From assembly GCF_004127215.1 (NCBI RefSeq), contig NZ_QEWJ01000013.1, forward strand, positions 1 to 40,642: a DNA stretch of 40,642 nucleotides, in the 5' to 3' direction. The notes under the pieces were generated by a model. The model was not told where the DNA came from, searched no databases, and saw only the letters and a list, made by a program, of their open reading frames with translations. Below are positions 26,420 through 35,166 of this stretch, one piece after another. Each line of letters begins with the position of its first letter. The first letter of the stretch is position 1. Source of the DNA: Streptococcus oralis. GTDB lineage: Bacteria > Bacillota > Bacilli > Lactobacillales > Streptococcaceae. A program made the translations under genes and the position numbers.

Positions 26420-26976
26420 AAAAAATAGCGGTTTTTGCCTCTGGTAATGGCTCAAATTTTCAGGTGATTGCTGAAGAATTTCCAGTGGAGTTTGTCTTTT
26501 CAGACCATCGTGACGCCTATGTGCTCGAGCGTGCTGCCAAGCTTGGCGTTCTGTCTTATACTTTTGAACTCAAGGAGTTTGAGAACAAAGCAGACTACGA
26601 AACGGCTCTTGTCGAACTCTTGGAAGAACACCAGATTGACTTGGTTTGTCTCGCGGGCTACATGAAAATTGTTGGTCCGACTTTGCTCGCTGCTTATGAA
26701 GGTCGAATCATCAACATTCATCCTGCCTATTTGCCAGAATTTCCAGGAGCTCATGGCATTGAGGATGCTTGGAATGCTGGCGTTGCTGAGAGTGGCGTGA
26801 CCATTCACTGGGTGGACTCAGGTGTGGATACAGGCAAGGTCATCAAACAAGTCCGTGTGCCACGGCTGGCTGATGATACCATCGAAAGCTTTGAAGCTCG
26901 GATTCATGAGGCGGAGTATAAGCTATATCCGGAAGTGTTGGATAGTTTGGGAGTGGAGAGGAAAGAAGATGGATAA
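26416..26976 (+). CDS. purN: Phosphoribosylglycinamide formyltransferase
   Basis: PurN transfers a formyl group from 10-formyltetrahydrofolate to GAR. The start [15 protein letters not shown] is the substrate loop, [15 protein letters not shown] contains the catalytic Asn and His, and SGVDTGKVI has the catalytic Asp. The 186-residue protein overlaps purM by 4 bases. Its C-terminus overlaps the start of the unknown gene at 26969 by 8 bases, so that gene is translated from the pur message. Confidence 0.95.
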   Translation: MKKIAVFASGNGSNFQVIAEEFPVEFVFSDHRDAYVLERAAKLGVLSYTFELKEFENKADYETALVELLEEHQIDLVCLAGYMKIVGPTLLAAYEGRIINIHPAYLPEFPGAHGIEDAWNAGVAESGVTIHWVDSGVDTGKVIKQVRVPRLADDTIESFEARIHEAEYKLYPEVLDSLGVERKEDG

Positions 26977-27556
26977 TAGTTTTAACAACTGGAATAACAA
27001 TGCTGGTAGAGATGTTAATATTCAAATTAATCAAGATCAGCCAGAAAAAGTTGCTACTTATGAACCTGAACCAATTTGGAGAAGTCCGATTACAATGGCT
27101 GTCTTATCATGGCTGGGCTTCTTTAGTTCGTTAGGGAGCATATTTTCGCTCTTCAAAGTCTTCGAACCTGTACTGAAGTGGTTTAATAATTCTAAGCAAG
27201 AAGTGTCCACAGGAGTTAATCAAAGCTATACGTTTATCTTTATTGGAATTCTATTAATCACAATAATTATTTTTTCATTACGCAGGATTACTAGTAGACA
27301 GACTAGGCATCCTTTGCTATTTAATTATGCGCTTAGTGGAATTGGCAAAAGACTTACTCTTGAGAAAATAAATATTGATCACTGTCCAATATGTAATGGA
27401 AAGATGAAATATTACAATAGACCTATAGCGTGGGATATAGTAAGAGACTCAAATGGGAAAGAGAAACGTATTGTGACCGAGAGGGTTCCAGCGTTGGAGT
27501 GTAAAAGAAATAGTAAACACTGGGCTGAAGTTGACCCAGCAGAAGATAAAGTATAA
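26969..27556 (+). CDS. Unknown two-TM protein with zinc-ribbon-like tail
   Basis: The 195-residue protein was not recognised as a named family. It starts with an Asn-rich segment (NNNAGRDVNIQINQ) like those found in some STAND/effector-associated proteins. Two hydrophobic segments follow (about residues 42-64 and 88-104). The C-terminal part has Cys139-x2-Cys142 and later Cys178 and His184, a possible zinc ribbon. In pneumococcus this junction holds a vanZ-like gene instead, so it is a variable spot. Its base composition is more AT-rich than the purine genes around it. AGAGGAAAG precedes the ATG, and purH follows after 14 bases, so it sits inside the pur operon. Confidence 0.7.
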   Translation: MDNSFNNWNNNAGRDVNIQINQDQPEKVATYEPEPIWRSPITMAVLSWLGFFSSLGSIFSLFKVFEPVLKWFNNSKQEVSTGVNQSYTFIFIGILLITIIIFSLRRITSRQTRHPLLFNYALSGIGKRLTLEKINIDHCPICNGKMKYYNRPIAWDIVRDSNGKEKRIVTERVPALECKRNSKHWAEVDPAEDKV

Positions 27557-27570
27557 CATAAGGAGAACCA

Positions 27571-29118
27571 ATGACAAAACGCGCCTTAATCAGCGTCTCA
27601 GACAAAGCGGGCATTGTTGAATTTGCCCAAGAACTTAAAAAACTCGGTTGGGACATCATCTCAACAGGTGGGACCAAGGTTGCCCTTGATAATGCTGGGG
27701 TGGAGACCATTGCGATTGATGATGTGACTGGTTTTCCAGAAATGATGGATGGTCGTGTGAAGACCCTCCACCCAAATATCCACGGTGGTCTTCTTGCTCG
27801 TCGTGACTTGGATAGTCACTTGGAAGCAGCTAAGGATAATAATATCGAATTGATCGACCTTGTTGTGGTCAACCTTTACCCATTCAAGGAAACCATTCTT
27901 AAACCAGACGTGACGTACGCTGATGCAGTCGAAAACATCGATATCGGTGGTCCGTCTATGCTTCGTTCGGCAGCGAAGAATCACGCCAGCGTGACCGTTG
28001 TGGTAGATCCTTCTGACTATGCTGTTGTGCTTGACGAATTGGTAGCAAATGGTGAAACGACTTATGAAACTCGTCAACGTTTGGCAGCCAAGGTTTTCCG
28101 TCACACAGCAGCTTATGATGCCTTGATTGCAGAGTATTTCACAGCTCAAGTTGGAGAAAGCAAACCTGAAAAGCTCACTTTGACCTACGACCTCAAGCAA
28201 CCAATGCGTTATGGGGAGAATCCTCAGCAGGATGCAGACTTTTACCAAAAAGCTTTGCCAACGGATTACTCGATTGCTTCAGCAAAACAGCTCAACGGTA
28301 AGGAATTGTCCTTCAACAATATCCGCGATGCGGATGCGGCCATTCGTATCATTCGTGATTTCAAAGAACGTCCAACCGTTGTGGCTCTCAAACACATGAA
28401 CCCATGTGGTATCGGTCAGGCTGATGACATCGAGACTGCTTGGGACTATGCTTATGAGTCTGATCCAGTGTCTATCTTTGGTGGAATCGTCGTTCTCAAC
28501 CGTGAGGTGGATGCTACGACAGCTGAGAAGATGCACGGTGTCTTCCTTGAAATCATCATCGCACCGAGCTATACAGATGAAGCGCTAGCCATTTTGACAA
28601 ACAAAAAGAAAAACTTGCGCATCCTTGCCTTGCCATTTGATGCTCAAGATGCTAGTGAAGTGGAAGCAGAGTACACAGGTGTTGTCGGTGGACTTCTTGT
28701 TCAAAACCAAGACGTGGTCAAGGGAAGTCCGGCTGACTGGCAAGTGGTGACTAAACGCCAGCCAACTGAGACAGAAGCAACTGCCCTTGAGTTCGCTTGG
28801 AAAGCTATCAAGTACGTCAAATCAAACGGAATCATCGTGACTAATGACCACATGACACTTGGTGTTGGTCCAGGTCAAACCAACCGTGTGGCTTCCGTCC
28901 GTATTGCCATTGACCAAGCCAACGACCGCCTTGACGGTGCAGTTCTGGCTTCTGATGCCTTCTTCCCATTTGCGGATAATGTGGAAGAAATCGCCAAAGC
29001 AGGTATCAAGGCCATCATCCAGCCCGGTGGCTCCGTCCGTGACCAAGAGTCCATCGAAGCAGCGGATAAATACGGCTTGACCATGGTCTTCACAGGAGTG
29101 AGACATTTTAGACATTAA
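27571..29118 (+). CDS. purH: Bifunctional AICAR formyltransferase / IMP cyclohydrolase
   Basis: PurH performs the last two steps to IMP. The N-terminal cyclohydrolase domain starts [18 protein letters not shown] and contains the phosphate-binding STGGTKVAL; the formyltransferase domain has the catalytic KHMNPCGIG. The 515-residue protein ends [16 protein letters not shown] and looks intact. Its last 334 bases are repeated in diverged form at 31491-31824 beyond a two-gene insertion. TAAGGAGA is the ribosome binding site. Confidence 0.96.
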   Translation: MTKRALISVSDKAGIVEFAQELKKLGWDIISTGGTKVALDNAGVETIAIDDVTGFPEMMDGRVKTLHPNIHGGLLARRDLDSHLEAAKDNNIELIDLVVVNLYPFKETILKPDVTYADAVENIDIGGPSMLRSAAKNHASVTVVVDPSDYAVVLDELVANGETTYETRQRLAAKVFRHTAAYDALIAEYFTAQVGESKPEKLTLTYDLKQPMRYGENPQQDADFYQKALPTDYSIASAKQLNGKELSFNNIRDADAAIRIIRDFKERPTVVALKHMNPCGIGQADDIETAWDYAYESDPVSIFGGIVVLNREVDATTAEKMHGVFLEIIIAPSYTDEALAILTNKKKNLRILALPFDAQDASEVEAEYTGVVGGLLVQNQDVVKGSPADWQVVTKRQPTETEATALEFAWKAIKYVKSNGIIVTNDHMTLGVGPGQTNRVASVRIAIDQANDRLDGAVLASDAFFPFADNVEEIAKAGIKAIIQPGGSVRDQESIEAADKYGLTMVFTGVRHFRH

Positions 29119-29120
29119 GA

Positions 29121-29158
29121 AAATGAGCATTTCTAATTACGGAAATGCTCATTTTTTT
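29121..29158 (+). terminator. Terminator after purH
   Basis: AAATGAGCATTTC (29121-29133) pairs perfectly with GAAATGCTCATTT (29142-29154), and a T run follows. It ends the purC-purH operon. The minus-strand cassette converges on it. Confidence 0.88.
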
Positions 29159-29165
29159 GAATTTT

Positions 29166-29202
29166 GTTATGTGACTATTAGTCCGTCTCACTCTGTTAGG
29201 TG
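29166..29202 (+). repeat. 37-bp repeat fragment, copy 2
   Basis: The segment matches 245-281 at 33 of 37 positions. Here no IS200 coding remnant is attached. It lies between the purH terminator and the end of the TOPRIM-like gene, at the left edge of the inserted cassette. Confidence 0.5.
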
Positions 29203-29245
29203 TGGTTCATTGACGGGTGGTTATGATTATATGAGAGGGAGAAGA

Positions 29246-30247
29246 TTAATCATCTAGTAATGTTGGATTATATTCTGCTATAAATAATAGAAAAGTATTT
29301 ATGATCCATAGTTTATCAGTAGATGACATTTCATTTTGTAAGGTTAATAATTTTAGATAGTCAAATTCATTAGTTTGTTGTAAATTGTCACATTCTTGTT
29401 CAGATAAAATATGTGTTGAACAGGGATAAGTTATAATGCGGTTGTATTTTAAAATTTGTAATTTTACAATCCTCTTAAGTAATATTTTTATGTAGATATT
29501 ATAAGAAATTTCATTATTGAAGTAGGTTTCAAAATTTTTATCTAGATAATAGTTTAAATTTTCCTTTTTCTTGTCATCTATATTTAATTCATTGCATATT
29601 TCTTTTAGAGACTCAGAACTGCAGCAGTTTAATATTTTAGAAACTGTATCGTGTTGCAATATTGCAGAGCTACCTAGAATCCTTTCTAATCGTTTCGGAA
29701 TGATGAAAGGAACTTGGAATACTTTGTAAAGTTCCTTTTTTTTAACAATATCTTTATATTCCTTGCCGGTCATAATTTTTTCTAAAGATTTGTTTAGAAA
29801 TTCTAAGTCTTTATCAATTTCTAAATCAAAATAAGATTCAACCATTGGATAGTTTATGTAGAGTTGACCATTATTGGTTACATCGCTGAAATATTTTTGT
29901 AATTGCTGAATCTTGTCAATAGAAAAGTTGGGATCTTGTCCTTCATAATCAAAAATTAAAAAAATATTTTTATAATTTCTTTTTCTGCCAATAGATCCAA
30001 ATCTTTCAGGATCAGATTGATTTAAAACAAAAGGTAAATCCACATCATTATAGGGATAATCCCATTCTTCCCCATATACTTCGCGGATTTTATTGTATAA
30101 TTGGTAGATGTTTGTGCCAAAAATATGTATATTCTCTTCAGTAATACTAAGTTCAGGGAAAACTTCGATAATAAGTTTAAAAAGTTCATTTTTTTCATGA
30201 TGGCCTTCGACTATGAAAAGGGTTTGACCTCGTGTTACATTATTCAT
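29246..30247 (-). CDS. TOPRIM-like nuclease partner of a two-gene defence-like cassette
   Basis: The 333-residue protein (from ATG at 30247; a TTG at 30256 is also in frame) begins with a TOPRIM-like glutamate motif, LFIVEGHHEKNELF (Glu14-Gly, Glu18), followed at about residue 100 by IFLIFDYEGQDPN, the acidic pair Asp100/Glu102. YINYPMVESYFD is typical of the RloB/AbiL-type family. It overlaps the ATPase gene by 8 bases. In AbiL, PARIS and OLD-like systems such proteins act as nucleases released or directed by an ATPase sensor on phage infection. That role is inferred; the exact family needs a profile search. The gene is very AT-rich compared with purine genes. Confidence 0.72.
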   Translation of the reverse strand: MNNVTRGQTLFIVEGHHEKNELFKLIIEVFPELSITEENIHIFGTNIYQLYNKIREVYGEEWDYPYNDVDLPFVLNQSDPERFGSIGRKRNYKNIFLIFDYEGQDPNFSIDKIQQLQKYFSDVTNNGQLYINYPMVESYFDLEIDKDLEFLNKSLEKIMTGKEYKDIVKKKELYKVFQVPFIIPKRLERILGSSAILQHDTVSKILNCCSSESLKEICNELNIDDKKKENLNYYLDKNFETYFNNEISYNIYIKILLKRIVKLQILKYNRIITYPCSTHILSEQECDNLQQTNEFDYLKLLTLQNEMSSTDKLWIINTFLLFIAEYNPTLLDD

Positions 30248-31427
30248 ATTCAGCAAACTCTCCGCTAATGTACATCTTTTCTAAATTATGCCCCTCTCGT
30301 AATTCTCGCTTAGTTGCTTTGTTTAAAGGTGTTATAAATCCTTTTTGAGATAAAATGAACAAGCAGTCGGGTCTAAATAACTCATTAGACATAATATTTG
30401 TATCGTGGGTAGTCAAAATGATTTGGGTGTATGGAAATATTTTTTTTAAATGACGTATCAAATTTTCAGAAAGTTCGTAATGATAAAAAGCATCAAATTC
30501 ATCGAAAAATAAAAATTTAGGAGGATTGTTGGCATTGAAGTGTTCAATGATATAGAGGATTCTAAAATAGAATTTGGTCAAAGCCAATGTTCCACTAGAT
30601 GCTTCTCTAAAGAACGGAACATTTTTATTTTTATAAACAAAACAAAGCATATCATCCCCATCTATTTGTTCTATTGAATCTAAGTGACAGTTTATCCCCA
30701 TGCTATTAAGAAATGCTTCCAGTCCTTTTGCTGTCTCTTTGTGATCAAGTGTATGCTGGAACCAACGATTTATAAAATGTTTAGGGGCTTCATGATTAAT
30801 AAGCACCATGTTTCGGATAAATGTTCGGAGATATGTGAGAATAGAATCATTTGACTTAGAGGTGTTAGTTATCAGCCATGTTAAAAAAGATCTGTTTTCT
30901 CCGTCTAAATCTTGCTTGTCACTTGAAATCTGATCTCGATAATTATCTATTAGTATGTTGAAATCGTTGTTTATGATACCTAGTTTATTGGCTATGTCCT
31001 CCACAGCATTATATGATATTGGGTCAGTAGACAAATTTATTTTCCAAACTAATTCGTTATTTATAGATAGTGATTCTGTTTGTATAATCTGATATTCATT
31101 TTTTGTATAAATGTATTTGATTTCATTGTTATTATGAAAAAATATATAACAAAAAGTAGCAATAGCGTTGTCAGAGTTGTTATTTAAAAAAGATGTTAAA
31201 TTTTGATCATCAATTAAGGATCTACTGGAAAGATTTTTGGTAATATCAAATAATGCTAAACCTAAATTGGATTTTCCTGTAGCATTTCTACCATAGATAA
31301 GTACTTTACTCAAAAAATTATTTGATAAGCAGTCCTCATTAAATTTATAACCTCCGACTTGTGAAAAGTCAATTGAGATTTCATCTTCAAAGTTTTTATA
31401 ATTCTTTACAGAAAAGTATTTTAGCAT
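30240..31427 (-). CDS. ABC/SMC-like ATPase of a two-gene defence-like cassette
   Basis: The 395-residue protein belongs to the AAA_15/AAA_21 group of ABC-type ATPases. It has an N-terminal FSVKNYKNFEDEISIDF strand region, Walker A YGRNATGKSN (45-54), a signature-like REASSGTLAL, Walker B FLFFDEFDAF (about 305-314) and an H-loop LTTHDTN. These features fit the sensor ATPases of AbiL, PARIS and Septu-like phage defence. AGGAGG lies 6 bases before the ATG. It is the first gene of the minus-strand pair and has its own promoter at 31451-31479. Confidence 0.78.
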   Translation of the reverse strand: MLKYFSVKNYKNFEDEISIDFSQVGGYKFNEDCLSNNFLSKVLIYGRNATGKSNLGLALFDITKNLSSRSLIDDQNLTSFLNNNSDNAIATFCYIFFHNNNEIKYIYTKNEYQIIQTESLSINNELVWKINLSTDPISYNAVEDIANKLGIINNDFNILIDNYRDQISSDKQDLDGENRSFLTWLITNTSKSNDSILTYLRTFIRNMVLINHEAPKHFINRWFQHTLDHKETAKGLEAFLNSMGINCHLDSIEQIDGDDMLCFVYKNKNVPFFREASSGTLALTKFYFRILYIIEHFNANNPPKFLFFDEFDAFYHYELSENLIRHLKKIFPYTQIILTTHDTNIMSNELFRPDCLFILSQKGFITPLNKATKRELREGHNLEKMYISGEFAEYE

Positions 31428-31450
31428 TTGTCAATCCTCCTATTAGGATT

Positions 31451-31479
31451 ATTATATCATAAAAAACAATTTCCGTAAA
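31451..31479 (-). promoter_or_regulatory. Promoter of the ATPase-TOPRIM cassette
   Basis: On the minus strand TTTACG (31474-31479) and TATAAT (31451-31456) are 17 bp apart. The -35 overlaps a 6-bp inverted repeat CCGTAA-N5-TTACGG (31473-31489), which could be an operator or a cassette boundary. The promoter ends at the edge of the purH tail repeat. Confidence 0.68.
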
Positions 31480-31490
31480 AAAATTACGGC

Positions 31491-31824
31491 TCCTGAGTTT
31501 GCTTGGAAGGCTATCAAGTATGTCAAATCAAACGGTATCATCATCACCAACGACCACATGACACTTGGTGTTGGCCCAGGTCAAACCAACCGTGTGGCCT
31601 CTGTTCGTATCGCCATTGACCAAGCCAAAGACCGCCTTGACGGCGCAGTTCTTGCTTCAGATGCCTTCTTCCCATTTGCAGATAACGTGGAAGAAATCGC
31701 CAAAGCAGGTATCAAGGCGATCATCCAGCCAGGAGGATCAGTCCGTGACCAAGAATCCATCGAAGCCGCGGATAAATACGGCTTGACTATGGTCATCATA
31801 GGCGTAAGACATTTTAGACATTAA
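31491..31824 (+). pseudogene. purH: Second, diverged 3' end of purH
   Basis: This segment encodes the last about 110 residues of PurH, ending [16 protein letters not shown], in an uninterrupted frame but without the rest of the gene. It aligns with 28785-29118 with scattered mostly synonymous differences, more than expected for a fresh duplication. It has its own terminator. It probably marks the junction of an incoming DNA fragment that carried the purH end of a donor strain. Confidence 0.9.
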
Positions 31825-31830
31825 AAAGAT

Positions 31831-31864
31831 AAAAGGGAAGAAAACAGTTTCTTTCCTTTTTTTG
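31831..31864 (+). terminator. Terminator after the purH tail copy
   Basis: AAAGGGAAGAAA and TTTCTTTCCTTT form an imperfect hairpin with a short loop, followed by T. Its sequence differs from the terminator of the intact purH. Confidence 0.65.
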
Positions 31865-31889
31865 CTTAAAAAACGGAATATAACAAGAT

Positions 31890-31913
31890 TAAAACGAACG
31901 TTTATGATATAAT
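31890..31913 (+). promoter_or_regulatory. purD promoter with PurBox-like site
   Basis: An extended -10, TGATATAAT (31905-31913), is preceded by a PurBox-like site TAAAACGAACGTT (31890-31902, 10 of 13). A second weak reverse site with core GCGAA lies near 31925-31935. No good -35 is seen, consistent with an activator-dependent promoter. Confidence 0.5.
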
Positions 31914-31945
31914 GTTAGTAAATAATTCGCAAAAGAGGTTGAGAG

Positions 31946-33208
31946 ATGAAGCTGTTAGTTGTCGGTTCGGGTGGTCGTGAACATGCGATTGCTAAGAAGT
32001 TACTTGAATCAAAAGACGTTGAAAAAGTCTTTGTAGCTCCTGGGAATGATGGGATGACTCTGGATGGTCTGGAATTAGTGAATATCTCTATTTCCGAACA
32101 TTCTAAACTGATTGAGTTTGCAAAAGCCAACGATATTGCTTGGACCTTCATTGGGCCAGATGACGCCCTTGCGGCTGGGATCGTGGATGATTTCAATGCA
32201 GCAGGACTCAAAGCCTTTGGTCCGACAAGATTGGCAGCGGAGTTGGAGTGGTCTAAGGATTTTGCTAAGGAAATCATGGTCAAATACGATGTTCCGACAG
32301 CAACCTATGGGACCTTCTCAGATTTCGAGGAAGCTAAGGCTTATATCGAGGAGAAAGGCTCTCCAATCGTAGTCAAGGCAGATGGTTTAGCGCTTGGTAA
32401 GGGTGTCGTCGTTGCTGAAACGGTTGAGCAAGCGGTCGAAGCCGCTCACGAGATGCTTTTGGACAATAAATTCGGTGATTCAGGTGCGCGTGTAGTTATT
32501 GAGGAATTCCTCGACGGAGAAGAGTTCTCTCTCTTTGCTTTTGTCAATGGAGACAAGTTCTACATCATGCCAACGGCTCAGGACCACAAATGTGCCTATG
32601 ATGGTGACAAGGGGCCTAACACGGGTGGTATGGGTGCCTATGCGCCAGTTCCTCACTTGCCAGAAAGTGTGGTTGCCACAGCGGTTGATACTATTGTCAA
32701 GCCTGTCCTTGACGGGATGATTAAAGAAGACCGCCCCTATCTTGGTGTCCTTTACGCAGGGCTTATTTTAACAGCAGACGGACCTAAGGTCATCGAGTTC
32801 AACGCTCGCTTCGGAGATCCAGAAACGCAAATTATTCTGCCTCGTTTGACATCTGACCTTGCACAAAATATCACGGATATCCTCGATGGCAAGGAGCCAA
32901 CCATTACCTGGACAGATAAGGGTGTGACGCTGGGTGTAGTTGTCGCATCGAACGGCTACCCGCTAGACTATGAAAAGGGTGTCAAGTTGCCAGCCAAAAC
33001 CGATGGCGACATCATCACCTACTATGCAGGGGCTAAGTTTGCGGAAAATAGCAGAGCACTGCTATCAAACGGTGGACGTGTCTATATGCTCGTTACCACA
33101 GCAGACACCGTCAAAGAAGCCCAAGACACCATCTACAAGGAACTTGACAAACAAAACACAGAAGGCCTTTTCTATCGTACGGATATCGGAAGCAAGGCAA
33201 TTAGATAA
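31946..33208 (+). CDS. purD: Phosphoribosylamine-glycine ligase
   Basis: PurD joins phosphoribosylamine and glycine with ATP, step 2 of IMP synthesis. The 420-residue ATP-grasp protein begins MKLLVVGSGGREHAIAKKL and contains the ATP-grasp motifs IVVKADGLALGKGVVVAET and IEFNARFGDPETQ. AAGAGGTTGAGAG precedes the ATG. In this genome it is separated from purH by the defence-like cassette and has its own promoter. Confidence 0.96.
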   Translation: MKLLVVGSGGREHAIAKKLLESKDVEKVFVAPGNDGMTLDGLELVNISISEHSKLIEFAKANDIAWTFIGPDDALAAGIVDDFNAAGLKAFGPTRLAAELEWSKDFAKEIMVKYDVPTATYGTFSDFEEAKAYIEEKGSPIVVKADGLALGKGVVVAETVEQAVEAAHEMLLDNKFGDSGARVVIEEFLDGEEFSLFAFVNGDKFYIMPTAQDHKCAYDGDKGPNTGGMGAYAPVPHLPESVVATAVDTIVKPVLDGMIKEDRPYLGVLYAGLILTADGPKVIEFNARFGDPETQIILPRLTSDLAQNITDILDGKEPTITWTDKGVTLGVVVASNGYPLDYEKGVKLPAKTDGDIITYYAGAKFAENSRALLSNGGRVYMLVTTADTVKEAQDTIYKELDKQNTEGLFYRTDIGSKAIR

Positions 33209-33242
33209 AGATATAAGAAAAGGCGACGAAGTCGCTAAACCC

Positions 33243-33379
33243 GATAATGGTCGCTTTGGTGAAAAGACCAGAACAGAACAGAACTTGTTCTGGTCGGGGG
33301 AAACTTTGAGACCTTAGGCTCAAAGTTTAGGAATGAAACCGAAGGTTTGCTTCCGCCCCCACCACCTAAGACCATTATC
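33243..33379 (+). repeat. Multi-hairpin module 1 between purD and purE
   Basis: An outer stem GATAATGGTC (33243-33252) and GACCATTATC (33370-33379) encloses three hairpins: GACCAGAAC/GTTCTGGTC, AAACTTTGAG/CTCAAAGTTT with loop ACCTTAGG, and AAACC/GGTTT. There is no credible coding frame. Just before it, GCGAC-GAA-GTCGC forms a further small hairpin. The architecture is repeated in module 2 with different sequence, so the fold rather than the sequence seems conserved. The 390-base gap 33209-33598 holds only these structures. Confidence 0.75.
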
Positions 33380-33452
33380 AAAAAGAAAAATAAAAATTCA
33401 CAAAATACGTTAATGGTCGTATGGTTTGCGAGCGTTAGCGAGCTAATATAGG

Positions 33453-33582
33453 ATAATCGTCGCAGTAGTGGAACTCCTAGTAGCATAGCTACTAGGAGCG
33501 GAAAACTGGAGACTTAGGCTCCAGTTTTAGTAATGGAACGCCTTAGGCGATCGCTTACGTCCGCACTACATTAGACGATTAT
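33453..33582 (+). repeat. Multi-hairpin module 2 between purD and purE
   Basis: The outer stem ATAATCGTC (33453-33461) and GACGATTAT (33574-33582) encloses an inner GTAGTG/CACTAC pair and three hairpins: an 11-bp stem CTCCTAGTAGC/GCTACTAGGAG, a 10-bp stem AAAACTGGAG/CTCCAGTTTT with loop ACTTAGG, and CGCC/GGCG. The purE ribosome binding site follows six bases later, so the fold could influence purE translation or mRNA processing. It could also be a structured mobile repeat. Confidence 0.75.
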
Positions 33583-33598
33583 TAAAAAAGGAGAAGAA

Positions 33599-34087
33599 AT
33601 GAAACCAATTATTTCCATCATCATGGGCTCAAAATCCGACTGGGCAACCATGCAAAAAACCGCCGAAGTCCTAGACCGCTTCGGTGTAGCCTACGAAAAG
33701 AAAGTTGTCTCTGCTCACCGCACACCTGATCTCATGTTCAAACATGCCGAAGAAGCTCGTAGCCGTGGTATCAAGGTCATCATCGCAGGTGCTGGTGGTG
33801 CCGCCCATTTGCCAGGAATGGTAGCTGCCAAAACAACCCTTCCAGTCATTGGTGTGCCTGTCAAGTCTCGTGCCCTTAGTGGCGTGGACTCGCTCTACTC
33901 TATAGTACAGATGCCGGGTGGCGTCCCTGTTGCGACTATGGCTATCGGTGAAGCGGGTGCGACAAACGCAGCCCTCTTTGCCCTCCGTCTCCTATCAGTA
34001 GAGGATCAGGCTATCGCGACAGCTTTGGCAGATTTTGCAGAAGAACAAGGAAAAATCGCAGAGGAGTCTACAAATGAGCTCATCTAA
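33599..34087 (+). CDS. purE: N5-carboxyaminoimidazole ribonucleotide mutase
   Basis: PurE moves the carboxyl group of N5-CAIR to give CAIR, the substrate of PurC. The 162-residue protein has the family motifs [12 protein letters not shown], the catalytic His in VVSAHRTPD, and [24 protein letters not shown] is a strong ribosome binding site. Its 3' end overlaps purK by 14 bases, so the two enzymes that work in sequence are translationally coupled. Confidence 0.96.
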   Translation: MKPIISIIMGSKSDWATMQKTAEVLDRFGVAYEKKVVSAHRTPDLMFKHAEEARSRGIKVIIAGAGGAAHLPGMVAAKTTLPVIGVPVKSRALSGVDSLYSIVQMPGGVPVATMAIGEAGATNAALFALRLLSVEDQAIATALADFAEEQGKIAEESTNELI

Positions 34088-35165
34088 AACAATCGGAATT
34101 ATCGGTGGCGGTCAGCTAGGGCAGATGATGGCCATTTCTGCTATCTACATGGGGCATAAGGTTATCGCTCTGGATCCTGCGGCGGATTGTCCAGCCTCTC
34201 GTGTAGCGGAAATCATCGTGGCTCCTTATAATGATGTGGATGCCCTCCGTCAGTTGGCGGAGCGTTGCGATGTCCTCACCTATGAGTTTGAAAATGTCGA
34301 TGCTGACGGTTTGGATGCTGTCATCAAGGATGGTCAACTCCCTCAAGGGACAGACCTGCTCCGTATTTCCCAAAATCGCATCTTTGAAAAGGACTTTTTG
34401 TCAAACAAGGCTCAAGTCACTGTGGCACCTTACAAGGTTGTGACCTCAAGCCAAGACTTGGCAGATATCGACCTTTCTAAAAACTATGTCCTCAAGACTG
34501 CGACCGGTGGTTACGATGGCCATGGTCAAAAGGTCATTCGCTCAGAAGCAGATTTGGCAGAAGCCTATGCGCTAGCTGATTCTGCAGACTGTGTCTTGGA
34601 AGAATTTGTCAACTTTGACCTTGAAATTTCTGTCATCGTGTCAGGAAATGGCAGGGATGTGACGTTTTTTCCAGTTCAGGAAAATATCCACCGTAACAAC
34701 ATTCTTTCGAAAACCATCGTGCCTGCACGCATTTCAGCTAGTCTAGCTGACAAAGCAAAAGCTATGGCAGTGCAAATCGCAGAGCAGCTTAATCTATCTG
34801 GAACCCTTTGCGTGGAAATGTTTGCGACGGCTGATGACATTATCGTCAACGAGATTGCTCCACGTCCACACAACTCTGGGCACTACTCGATTGAAGCCTG
34901 CGACTTCTCCCAGTTTGACACCCATATCTTGGGTGTTCTAGGAGCGCTACTTCCAGCAATCCACCTTCATGCACCAGCTGTTATGCTCAATGTCCTCGGC
35001 CAGCATGTCGAGGCCGCTGAACAATATGTCACAGAAAATCCAAGCGCCCACTTCCACCTGTATGGTAAAATAGAAGCGAAGCACAACCGCAAGATGGGAC
35101 ATGTGACTTTGTTTAGTGATGCGCCGGATAGTGTGGTTGAGTTTGGTGAGGGGATTGATTTTTGA
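34074..35165 (+). CDS. purK: N5-carboxyaminoimidazole ribonucleotide synthase
   Basis: PurK carboxylates AIR with bicarbonate and ATP to N5-CAIR. The 363-residue ATP-grasp protein begins with [15 protein letters not shown], contains [15 protein letters not shown] and [14 protein letters not shown], and ends in [14 protein letters not shown] followed by a short GEGIDF tail. That tail recurs as decayed copies at 36374-36471, 37092-37109 and 37848-37910. ATG 34074 gives the usual family start and overlaps purE. Confidence 0.96.
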   Translation: MSSSKTIGIIGGGQLGQMMAISAIYMGHKVIALDPAADCPASRVAEIIVAPYNDVDALRQLAERCDVLTYEFENVDADGLDAVIKDGQLPQGTDLLRISQNRIFEKDFLSNKAQVTVAPYKVVTSSQDLADIDLSKNYVLKTATGGYDGHGQKVIRSEADLAEAYALADSADCVLEEFVNFDLEISVIVSGNGRDVTFFPVQENIHRNNILSKTIVPARISASLADKAKAMAVQIAEQLNLSGTLCVEMFATADDIIVNEIAPRPHNSGHYSIEACDFSQFDTHILGVLGALLPAIHLHAPAVMLNVLGQHVEAAEQYVTENPSAHFHLYGKIEAKHNRKMGHVTLFSDAPDSVVEFGEGIDF

Positions 35166-35166
35166 A

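Noticed and set aside
20178-29118. Many long antisense and alternate-frame ORFs inside purL, purF, purM and purH
   Set aside because: They follow the codon bias of the sense genes, lack starts with ribosome binding sites and match no family.
29246-31427. Restriction-modification system
   Set aside because: No methyltransferase motifs or helicase/endonuclease subunits are seen; the pair is an ABC-type ATPase and a TOPRIM-like protein only.
33235-33486. 83-residue minus-strand frame across the purD-purE hairpins
   Set aside because: The composition is dictated by the inverted repeats, and no ribosome binding site or family is seen.
33209-33598. CRISPR array or purine riboswitch in the purD-purE gap
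   Set aside because: There are no direct repeats with unique spacers, and the conserved three-way-junction core of the purine riboswitch is not present.
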